A DNA stretch of 7,228 bases from assembly GCA_947311285.1 (NCBI GenBank), contig CAMZKS010000014.1:1-7228 (forward strand). Reading direction: 5' to 3'. Made by a program: the position numbers and the translations under genes. Under the pieces are notes generated by a model. The model ran no database searches, was not told the origin of the DNA, and saw only the letters and a list, made by a program, of their open reading frames with translations. Shown here in pieces: positions 1 to 5,722 of this stretch; positions within the stretch are counted from its first letter, which is position 1; each line of letters starts with the position of its first letter. Source of the DNA: an uncultured bacterium. Its GTDB lineage: Bacteria; Patescibacteriota; Gracilibacteria; UBA4473.

Positions 1-2
1 AG

Positions 3-1679
3 TTGGCTCAGAACCGTATTATTGAAATTGAAGCCTTAGCATTGCGGGGAATAAATTTAGAAGGAACGACATTGATTGCAGACCCAACACAGATTTTAAA
101 TACAGAGCAAACAGCGGAGGCTTTAGCGCCGTTGATTAATATCGAAGCCGATCGATTGCAGCGTTTGATTTCACGACGTCCACGTCGTTACGTTGAGATT
201 GTAAATAAGATTGTCCCAGAGGTGTCAGAAAAAATTATTGAGATGAAAGAGAATTCGAGGTATGCCACGATTCTTCGGGGGATTCGAATGAAAGACGAGT
301 ACTGGCGTTATTATCCAGAACGTTCTTTGGCATCGCAGGTGCTAGGTTTTGTAGATTCAAACGGGAATGGACAGTATGGAATTGAAGGACGATTTGATTT
401 AGACTTGAGAGGGCAAGAAGGATTTATTTATGGGGCGACTAACACACGAGGACAACGAATTTTAGGAAAAAACTCGGGTATTACTCAAGCGCGTGATGGA
501 GCTGATATTGTGATTTCAATAGATCGTGTGATTCAAGGGCAAGTTGAAAAAATATTGGCAGAAGATACTGAAAGGTATCAAGCGGATTTTGGTCAGGTTA
601 TTATTGTGGAACCCCATACCGGTAAGATTTTAGCAATGGCAAATGCGCCAAGCTTTGATCCGAATGAATATGGAAAAGCCTTTTTGCAATATGAAATTCC
701 ACCAGATCAATATCAACTAGATTTAGAAGATGAAGATTTTAATCAGCGGATTCCTACTTTAAACGAAGAGGGGCGACTATTTCGGTATTTTAATGTCTGG
801 GGACCAACAGTATTTAGAAACAAGCTAGTTGCAGATTTGTACGAGCCGGGTTCGGTTATGAAAGCCTTAACTATGGCGGCGGCAATTAATTCATTTGAGG
901 TTACACCTAACACTATCTACCAAGATACAGGGCCGGTTGAAGTGGATGAATTTAAAATTGGAAATTCTGACAAGGTCTATGCTGGTGCAACCAGTATGAT
1001 TTCCGTTCTGAATCGCTCATTAAATACTGGAATTGCTTTCATAACTCAAAAAATGGGTCGGAAATTGGTGTATGAATATATGCTGGATTTCGGATTTAGT
1101 CAGTACACGGATATTGAACTTCCAGGGGAAGCGTTAGCCAATATTGAGTTCTGGCAAGACTGGTCGGCTTCAGAGCTTGTGACTCGTGGTTTTGGTCAGG
1201 GAATACAAGTGACTCCATTGCAAATGGTAATGGCGTTAGCCTCACTGGCGAATGGAGGCTACTTGTACAAACCTATTATTGTGGAAGAAATACGCTATCA
1301 AGATGGCCGTCCAGCTAAAGTGTTTTATCCAGAAGTAGTAAGACGAGTCATTGGAAATGAAGCATATAGTGCTACTAAATCGATGCTGCTTAACGTTGTA
1401 AATACTGGGACGGGGAGAGGTGCTCGAGTTTCCGGTTACAGTGTTATGGGAAAGACCGGTACAAGCCAAACGTATAAAAATGGGAAAGTACTGAAAGGGG
1501 TTGGAACGACGATTGCGAGTTTTGCCGGTTTTGGCCCAATTCAAGAACCTAAGTTTGTAATGTTAGTTAAATATGATTATCCAAAAACATCACAATTTGG
1601 TTCTGAAACAGCGGCCAGAACCTTTGGTCGTATTTCTGAGTTCTTATTTGATTACTTTGAAGTTCCACCGGATCGGTAA
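3..1679 (+). CDS. Class B penicillin-binding protein (FtsI/PBP2-type peptidoglycan transpeptidase), 5'-truncated by window edge
   Basis: This is a D,D-transpeptidase that cross-links peptidoglycan peptides on the outer face of the cytoplasmic membrane during division or elongation. Counting from the first in-frame codon, the transpeptidase motifs are all present: SxxK as PGSVMK with Ser284, SxN as SLN at 339-341, and KTGT at 484-487. The dimerisation/pedestal region includes RYYPERSLASQVLGFV near 102-117 and GIEGRFDLDLRG near 126-137. The first residues (LAQN) match the end of the RGxIxDRxGxxLA motif, so the TTG at position 3 is an internal Leu and roughly 50-80 residues with the membrane anchor lie off the left edge. 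Between PSFDPNEYG (216-224) and the FRNKLVADLYEPGS stretch there is an acidic insertion of about 45 residues. It ends with TAA soon after the transpeptidase domain and has no PASTA repeats. Whether it serves division (FtsI) or elongation (PBP2) cannot be told from this fragment. Confidence 0.95.
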   Translation: MAQNRIIEIEALALRGINLEGTTLIADPTQILNTEQTAEALAPLINIEADRLQRLISRRPRRYVEIVNKIVPEVSEKIIEMKENSRYATILRGIRMKDEYWRYYPERSLASQVLGFVDSNGNGQYGIEGRFDLDLRGQEGFIYGATNTRGQRILGKNSGITQARDGADIVISIDRVIQGQVEKILAEDTERYQADFGQVIIVEPHTGKILAMANAPSFDPNEYGKAFLQYEIPPDQYQLDLEDEDFNQRIPTLNEEGRLFRYFNVWGPTVFRNKLVADLYEPGSVMKALTMAAAINSFEVTPNTIYQDTGPVEVDEFKIGNSDKVYAGATSMISVLNRSLNTGIAFITQKMGRKLVYEYMLDFGFSQYTDIELPGEALANIEFWQDWSASELVTRGFGQGIQVTPLQMVMALASLANGGYLYKPIIVEEIRYQDGRPAKVFYPEVVRRVIGNEAYSATKSMLLNVVNTGTGRGARVSGYSVMGKTGTSQTYKNGKVLKGVGTTIASFAGFGPIQEPKFVMLVKYDYPKTSQFGSETAARTFGRISEFLFDYFEVPPDR

Positions 1680-1763
1680 AAAAAACTACGTCATTCTCCG
1701 AAGGGCGAATCTTGTAATTTTCTCGGTGCGAGTGTTTTTTGGATCCTCCCTACGGAGGATGAC
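1678..1763. terminator. Probable bidirectional intrinsic terminator between convergent genes
   Basis: The stop codons of the penicillin-binding protein gene (plus) and the dehydrogenase gene (minus) face each other across this gap. For plus-strand transcripts the CTCG-GTG-CGAG hairpin at 1722-1732 is followed by TGTTTTTT ending at 1740. For minus-strand transcripts the long stem formed by the two 23-base arms, or the left-arm hairpin alone, is followed by GTAG and then eight U residues (the A run at 1678-1685 on the plus strand, which overlaps the TAA stop). Geometry and position fit termination in both directions. The plus-strand hairpin is short (4 bp), so that direction is less certain. 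Confidence 0.55.
1690..1763. repeat. 74-bp imperfect inverted-repeat element with nested hairpins
   Basis: Two 23-base arms, 1690-1712 and 1741-1763, are inverted copies matching at 18 of 23 positions. Two of the five mismatches become G-U pairs in plus-strand RNA. Each arm is itself a hairpin: the left arm pairs ATTCTCC (1693-1699) with GGCGAAT (1704-1710) at 6 of 7 positions around GAAG, and the right arm pairs ATCCTCC (1743-1749) with GGAGGAT (1754-1760) perfectly around CTAC. The 28-base centre has a third small hairpin, CTCG-GTG-CGAG (1722-1732), followed by TGTTTTTT. The outer ends read GTCAT inward from both sides. This resembles the short GTCATyC...GGATC palindromic intergenic repeats found in many bacterial genomes (recall, not searched). 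A single copy in this window cannot show that it is dispersed. Confidence 0.7.
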
Positions 1764-1777
1764 AACCAAGGGATTAT

Positions 1778-2731
1778 TTACACCACTCGATTTCGCTCTT
1801 CACCCGCCACAAAGGCTTCAATGTTAACCACTACTTCAGCGGCGAGCCTTTGACGGGCTTCAATGCTGCTCCAGGCAATATGTGGAGAAGCCAGTAAACA
1901 TTCGGGGTGTTTTAAGTGTAGTAGAGGATTATCGGCCTGAATAGGTTCTTTTTCAAATACATCTAACCCGGCACCAGCAATGTTACCCTTATCTAAGGCT
2001 GCGGCTAGATCCGCTTCATTAATTATGCCACCACGACCAAGATTAATAAGATAAGCACTTGGTTTCATGAGTTTTAAGTTTTCTTTGTTGATTAAGTTTC
2101 TTGTTTGGTCATTTAAAGGCGCATGGATAGAAATGATATCACACTGTGTGCAAAGTTCTTCTAAGCTTAAGTGTTGGTAAGGGCCATCTAAGTTCCGACC
2201 AGAAGTTGAGTGGTAAACCACTTTAGCCTCAAACGCTTCGGCAATAGTGGCTACTTTTTTCCCAATACCACCAAGCCCAATAATGCCCCAGGTTTTACCG
2301 GCTAGTTCTGAGTAAGGACGTTCAAAAGTCGTCAACATATGGTGGTCTGCATATTTTGTTTTTACAAACCTATCATTCCATGCAATGTTTCTCATTAGGC
2401 CAAATAGCAACGTGAAAGTCTGTTCTACTACACTATTAGTGCTGTATCCGGCGACATTAGCCACCGCAATATTACGTTGCTTACAAAATTCTAAATCAAC
2501 CCCATCGGTGCCGGTAAAAGTTATGGCGACTAGTTTTAAGTTTTTAGCCGTGCTTAGGTTTTGGGGGGTAAGCTTTATTTTATTAGTAATAATTATATCT
2601 ACATCGGCAATACGCTCTTGCACTTGTTCTGGAGTGGTGTTCTCGTAAAAATCTACTGAGCCGAGAGTTTTAAATATGCTAAAATCTATACTAGGCCCCA
2701 TCATTTGTGTGTCGAGAAATGCGATTTTCAT
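1778..2731 (-). CDS. D-isomer-specific 2-hydroxyacid dehydrogenase (glycerate/hydroxypyruvate dehydrogenase-like)
   Basis: This is a cytoplasmic NAD(P)-dependent oxidoreductase that interconverts a D-2-hydroxyacid and its 2-oxoacid. The 317-residue length is normal for the family. The N-terminal substrate-binding segment is about 1-100 and the Rossmann nucleotide domain follows, with the glycine motif GLGGIG at 152-157. Catalytic residues are in their usual settings: Arg233 in NLGRGG, Glu262 in DVFEKEP and His284 in SPHIAW. After the second Rossmann strand the sequence is VVYHSTSGRN (171-180), with His174 where an NAD-preferring enzyme usually has Asp. The following Ser/Thr/Arg residues could accept an NADP phosphate, though this is inference. 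The substrate cannot be fixed; glycerate/hydroxypyruvate or phenyllactate-type acids are options. It starts at ATG with no Shine-Dalgarno-like sequence, 25 bases after the alkyltransferase gene, and is the last gene of the minus-strand cluster. Confidence 0.93.
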   Translation of the reverse strand: MKIAFLDTQMMGPSIDFSIFKTLGSVDFYENTTPEQVQERIADVDIIITNKIKLTPQNLSTAKNLKLVAITFTGTDGVDLEFCKQRNIAVANVAGYSTNSVVEQTFTLLFGLMRNIAWNDRFVKTKYADHHMLTTFERPYSELAGKTWGIIGLGGIGKKVATIAEAFEAKVVYHSTSGRNLDGPYQHLSLEELCTQCDIISIHAPLNDQTRNLINKENLKLMKPSAYLINLGRGGIINEADLAAALDKGNIAGAGLDVFEKEPIQADNPLLHLKHPECLLASPHIAWSSIEARQRLAAEVVVNIEAFVAGEERNRVV

Positions 2732-2756
2732 AATATTATGGTTATTAATGCTTCTT

Positions 2757-3065
2757 TTAGAATTGGTGTAATTTATTTTTAAAATCTATAATTTTTTCCT
2801 CTTTTATTTCAAGGCCTTCTTGTTTTAAGCGTTCAATTTTATCCGCCACGTTATCGGCGTATCCACCGATGGCTCCATTGGTATTTACGACTCGGTGACA
2901 GGGGACTAAGTGCCGTGGATAAGGGTTTCTGTTCATGGCAGTACCTACCGCTCGATAGGCTTTGGTTCCAAGAGCTTCGGCTAAATCTTTGTAGGTGGTT
3001 ACTTTTCCTTTAGGCACGGTTCTCAATAGTTTATAACACCGTTCCTTAAAGTTTAGTTCGACCAT
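2757..3065 (-). CDS. Minimal MGMT/Ogt-family DNA alkyltransferase (C-terminal catalytic domain only)
   Basis: This family repairs O6-alkylguanine by moving the alkyl group irreversibly to its own cysteine. The 102 residues cover only the DNA-binding and active-site domain. Visible are TTYKDLA (23-29, with Tyr25), RAVGTAMNRNP (38-48, with Arg38 as the likely arginine finger and Asn47 as the likely hinge Asn), the active-site PCHRV (55-59, with Cys56), GGYAD (67-71) and LKQEG (80-84, with Glu83). Ogt or human MGMT proteins are about 170-210 residues, so the N-terminal RNase H-like domain is absent. Alkyltransferase-like proteins (ATLs) are similarly short but have Trp in place of the Cys; here the Cys is kept, so methyl-transfer activity is plausible. 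The ATG lies 6 bases after the mscS stop, which implies co-transcription and probably coupled translation. Confidence 0.9.
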   Translation of the reverse strand: MVELNFKERCYKLLRTVPKGKVTTYKDLAEALGTKAYRAVGTAMNRNPYPRHLVPCHRVVNTNGAIGGYADNVADKIERLKQEGLEIKEEKIIDFKNKLHQF

Positions 3066-3071
3066 AAAAAA

Positions 3072-3905
3072 TTATTTTTTCTCATTGTACAAATGTATGT
3101 CACGTTGAGGGAATGGAATAGAAATACCTGCTTTATCGAATGCTTTTTTTACTTTCTCATTCATAATAAAAGGCAATGTCCAAGAATCATCTGGCTTGGT
3201 CCACGCTCGTATGAGCATATCAACAGAACTATCACCCAAGTTTCCTATAAAAATTTGTGTGGCAGGAATGTCCAAAATAACCGTTTCATCATCGACTAAT
3301 TTTTGTAGAATTTTTCGAGTTTTATCAATGTCATCGTTATAACCAATCCCAAAAGTCATATCGACTCGAACTTTTTTCTTTGCGGTCCAGTTAACCACAC
3401 TGTCGTTTGAAAGTTTTCCGTTCGGTAAAATAATGCGTTTACGCTGACCGGTTTTTAAAATGGTATTAAAAATTTGAATGGACTCAACAGTACCGCCATG
3501 GCCTTGAGCTTCGATGTAGTCCCCAATTTTAAATGGCTTGAAAACTAGAATTAAAACGCCACCAGCAAAGTTACTTAAGCTGCCTTGCAAGGCCAAACCA
3601 ACCGCTAAACCTGCCGCCCCGAGTAGAGCTGCTAGGGAGGTGGTTTGCACTCCCAACATAGCGGCTACAGTTACAATTAAAATTATTTTAAGTCCAACAC
3701 TCGCTAAACTTAAAATAAAACCCTCCAAGGCTTCATCGAAATTCGTTTTATCAAAAATTCGACTTAAACCGCGAATAAGCATTTTTATGATAATCCAGCC
3801 AATGATTAGCACCGCTAAGGCAGAAGCTAGTTTCGGTGTAAACTCTAACCCCATGGTTAAAATCTTATTAGAGATTATTTGTAGTGTTTCTGGCGAGAAG
3901 TTCAT
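3072..3905 (-). CDS. mscS: MscS-family small-conductance mechanosensitive channel
   Basis: This is an inner-membrane channel that opens under membrane tension to release solutes during hypo-osmotic shock. At 277 residues it is close to the 286 of E. coli MscS. Three membrane helices are visible at about 25-45, 63-85 and 88-121. The third is nearly identical in pattern to E. coli TM3: it keeps the Gly/Ala packing run GAAGLAVGLALQG, the two pore-gate leucines (Leu100 and Leu104, matching Leu105 and Leu109) and the hinge glycines (Gly108 and Gly116, matching Gly113 and Gly121). The cytoplasmic cage follows, with FKPFKIGDYIE (122-132), the LPNGKLSND beta-domain motif (160-168) and the C-terminal PFPQRDIHL (264-272). 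It appears complete and functional. The ATG is 30 bases after the SufD-like gene, and the gene is followed closely by the alkyltransferase gene. Confidence 0.97.
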   Translation of the reverse strand: MNFSPETLQIISNKILTMGLEFTPKLASALAVLIIGWIIIKMLIRGLSRIFDKTNFDEALEGFILSLASVGLKIILIVTVAAMLGVQTTSLAALLGAAGLAVGLALQGSLSNFAGGVLILVFKPFKIGDYIEAQGHGGTVESIQIFNTILKTGQRKRIILPNGKLSNDSVVNWTAKKKVRVDMTFGIGYNDDIDKTRKILQKLVDDETVILDIPATQIFIGNLGDSSVDMLIRAWTKPDDSWTLPFIMNEKVKKAFDKAGISIPFPQRDIHLYNEKK

Positions 3906-3935
3906 AAAATAAAAAGTTATATTTCAATTTAAGGT

Positions 3936-4460
3936 CTATTTTAAAAAACCTAATTTAATTAAATTTTCTGCGTCTTTGCGACTTACGCCTCGGGCTTGAA
4001 AATAAAGAACTTTTTCAGGGTCTACCGGTGCAATACTCGCTCCGTGTCCAGCCGATTTCACTTGATCCGTTTCCACTCTTAACACGGGCAATGAGCGTCC
4101 TTTGGCTTGATCAAATAAAATTATTTTTTCGGTAATATTTGCGTCGGCTTGGCTAGACTCGCTGGTAAGCGTTCCATTTCCATCAAACCCTAAAAAGCTT
4201 TGATCTTCGGCAGTCCCTCGTAAGTCAATAGAGCCCACTTGGTTAGAACCTTTAAAAAGTTGTTTTACCTGCCAATTTTTATGATCACTTCCACTCGACT
4301 GTGCCCGTCCTTTTACATGGCACTTGGCGTTTTCGGCCAGTAATTCAATCGTTAATTTAAAATCACGACTTCCAGTCGAGAAATCCTCAATCTCTATTTC
4401 AAGTACTTCGTCGTTTTGTACTTGTATTGTTTTCTCGCCGCTAGGATCTGTAAATCTCAT
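3936..4460 (-). CDS. sufD: Mini-SufD: short SufB/SufD-family Fe-S assembly scaffold protein
   Basis: The 174 residues correspond to the C-terminal half of SufD, the SufB paralogue in the SufBC2D iron-sulfur scaffold complex. The match lies in residues 88-172: FLGFDGNGTLTSESSQAD (beta-helix turn), KIILFDQAKGRSLPVLRVE, QVKSAGHGAS with His139, then VLYFQARGVSRKDAENLIKLGFL. His139 falls where E. coli SufD has His360, a cluster-site residue. E. coli SufD is about 423 residues, so roughly 220 N-terminal and 28 C-terminal residues are missing. The frame is open upstream to a TGA at 4518-4520 but holds no ATG, GTG or TTG, so the ATG at 4460 is the only ordinary start. No Shine-Dalgarno sequence is seen. 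The first ~85 residues are beta-rich in character and match less clearly. It could be a genuine compact SufD, or a distinct SufD-like accessory; decay is less likely because the frame and key residue are intact. Confidence 0.82.
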   Translation of the reverse strand: MRFTDPSGEKTIQVQNDEVLEIEIEDFSTGSRDFKLTIELLAENAKCHVKGRAQSSGSDHKNWQVKQLFKGSNQVGSIDLRGTAEDQSFLGFDGNGTLTSESSQADANITEKIILFDQAKGRSLPVLRVETDQVKSAGHGASIAPVDPEKVLYFQARGVSRKDAENLIKLGFLK

Positions 4461-4512
4461 CCGCTTAAATATACCAAGTTCTAATTTATTAACAACGCCG
4501 TCTGTGATTAAT

Positions 4513-5349
4513 TTAAATCAATGGGGCTCGATACAAACGTTGATCAATTCGTTTTTCTTGATCTATTAAAAATTGGGAATAGCTGAAAAATTTATGATTT
4601 TGGAATTCTTTCTGCCCCACTCGGAAAGCTAAATAACTTACCGGAATAGCCAGGAATCCGATCCAATAAAAAGGCATTCCCACGGCTTGAAAGAAAAAGG
4701 GGATAATAGTGGCAAACATGAACATGGCGCCCGCGCTAATATTCCATAGCCAGTTAGTTTTGTAAACGGCCCGATTGGGTAAATCAACGCCGGTTAAATA
4801 AACAAACAACGCCGTGTTGTAAGATAAACGTTTAAATTGATTAGGGCCTGAAGTTTCAAAGGGATAGCCACTTCTATCATCACGAAGAATAAATGTTTTA
4901 TCTGGATCTTTAAAATGGACAATGACTCGTTCGGGGTAGTCGAGAATAATTCGGTAAGCGTCGGTTAAGTCCCAAGCGTTTTCTCCAATATGAAGCGAGT
5001 GTGATTGTGGAAAAATGTAATCAAGTTCGTCACTATTTTTGGCAGGGGGATGATTAGCTTCACGGTTATCATCGTGTAACCAAACTCCAAGGCTTATCAC
5101 CGATGCCACAAATAGTAGGGTCAAAAAGCCAAGTAATAGGGGCTCAATATCGAGTCCGAACGGTTTAAGTGTGTGCCAACCTAATTTGTAAGTTATATCC
5201 GATAAGGTCGTAATGCCCGTAAGACAGACCGTCGTAATTAAAATAAAGAGTCCAATTTGCTGTGACCAACTCGCATTAAGCGCGTTAGTGGTTTCAACCC
5301 GAACACAAACGGGCAAATTTTTAGAAAGAAGATCTTGAAAACTGTGCAT
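4513..5349 (-). CDS. Uncharacterised four-helix membrane protein with a ~110-residue central soluble loop
   Basis: I do not recognise this 278-residue protein. Four hydrophobic segments are visible at about 32-50, 69-91, 203-221 and 225-243, arranged as two hairpins. Between them lies a hydrophilic stretch (92-200) that begins LHDDNREANHPP and contains WDLTDAYRIILDYPERVIVHF and FILRDDRSGYPFETS. The C-terminal tail (244-278) is basic, with RVGQKEF and EKRIDQRLYR, and the N-terminus carries Lys and Arg, so by the positive-inside rule both ends and the central loop are probably cytoplasmic. There is no signal peptide and no catalytic motif that I can name. The ATG is 33 bases after the 81-residue gene and the stop is 52 bases before the SufD-like gene. 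Its place between sufB and sufD suggests co-expression with SUF, but gives no direct evidence of a role there. Confidence 0.85.
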   Translation of the reverse strand: MHSFQDLLSKNLPVCVRVETTNALNASWSQQIGLFILITTVCLTGITTLSDITYKLGWHTLKPFGLDIEPLLLGFLTLLFVASVISLGVWLHDDNREANHPPAKNSDELDYIFPQSHSLHIGENAWDLTDAYRIILDYPERVIVHFKDPDKTFILRDDRSGYPFETSGPNQFKRLSYNTALFVYLTGVDLPNRAVYKTNWLWNISAGAMFMFATIIPFFFQAVGMPFYWIGFLAIPVSYLAFRVGQKEFQNHKFFSYSQFLIDQEKRIDQRLYRAPLI

Positions 5350-5382
5350 TTTTTAAATTTATTTTAGAACTCAAAAGAGAGT

Positions 5383-5628
5383 TTAAGATTGCTTATTAAT
5401 CCACCACTTTTTAATAGGGGATAGGGTACTAGTAGAAAGCAAAAAGCCCCCCGCAGGAACTAAGGCAGAAAAATAAGGGGCTGGAACGGCTATCATCCAT
5501 AAAAATATTAAAGCCGAAACGTAAGTAGTAGCTGCAATAACTATTTTGCGAGTCCAGCATGTTTCCCACGCTTTATCTAATTCTTTAATTTTATTTCGAG
5601 TGGCGATTTGCTCAAGGGTTTCTTTCAT
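5383..5628 (-). CDS. Small two-helix membrane protein of unknown function
   Basis: This 81-residue protein has a short charged N-terminal helix (1-22, KETLEQIATRNKIKELDKAW), a WETCWTRK motif (21-28), a first hydrophobic segment at about 29-48, a second at about 52-70 running through VPAGGFLLSTSTLSPIKK, and a basic C-terminus (KKWWINK). The combination of a polar helix, W-E-T-x-W-T-R and GFLLST-x-(T/S)L-x-x-K-x-W resembles small hypothetical membrane proteins I recall from Patescibacteria and some other bacteria, none with a known function. The intact motif pattern argues for a real gene in spite of the size. The start is ATG at 5628, 94 bases after the sufB stop, and no ribosome-binding sequence is visible. 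With two helices both ends are probably cytoplasmic. Confidence 0.82.
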   Translation of the reverse strand: MKETLEQIATRNKIKELDKAWETCWTRKIVIAATTYVSALIFLWMIAVPAPYFSALVPAGGFLLSTSTLSPIKKWWINKQS

Positions 5629-5722
5629 TGTTTTCTATGTTTGTCAAAAAAGTCCGTTCGTGATCTTCTCTTCTATTCTAGCCCCAAGGGGAATTTAAAT
5701 GAATTATTTTATTTAATAAAAC

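Noticed and set aside
1242..1544. Minus-strand open frame of 100 codons
   Set aside because: It lies wholly inside the transpeptidase domain of the penicillin-binding protein, with low-complexity translation and no family resemblance.
1573..1827. Plus-strand open frame of 84 codons over the end of the penicillin-binding protein gene and the inverted-repeat element
   Set aside because: It overlaps a well-supported gene in another frame, runs through the terminator-like repeat and resembles no protein; the frame is open by chance.
2385..2648. Plus-strand open frame of 87 codons; similar short ones at 3093-3299, 4324-4569 and 6321-6524
   Set aside because: All are antisense to conserved genes (dehydrogenase, mscS, mini-sufD, sufB) and lack any recognisable motif.
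3538..3912. Plus-strand open frame of 124 codons
   Set aside because: It is the antisense of the membrane-helix region of mscS, whose product is unmistakable; its Lys/Pro/Ala-rich translation is an artefact of that.
4461..4517. Possible N-terminal extension of the mini-SufD
   Set aside because: The 19 in-frame codons after the TGA contain no ATG, GTG or TTG, so an ordinary start upstream of 4460 is not available.
5368..5383. AACTC-AAAAGA-GAGTT inverted repeat between the two membrane-protein genes
   Set aside because: The 5-bp A/T-rich stem has no U run of terminator type nearby and is expected by chance in DNA of this composition.
5642..5647. TTGACA on the minus strand, a consensus -35 box between sufB and the 81-residue gene
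   Set aside because: With normal 16-18 base spacing the -10 box would fall inside the coding sequence after the ATG, and nothing resembling TATAAT is there.
5675..5694. CCCCAAGGGG palindrome after the sufB stop, considered as a terminator
   Set aside because: The stem cannot form more than about three pairs with a proper loop, and no U run follows directly on the minus strand.
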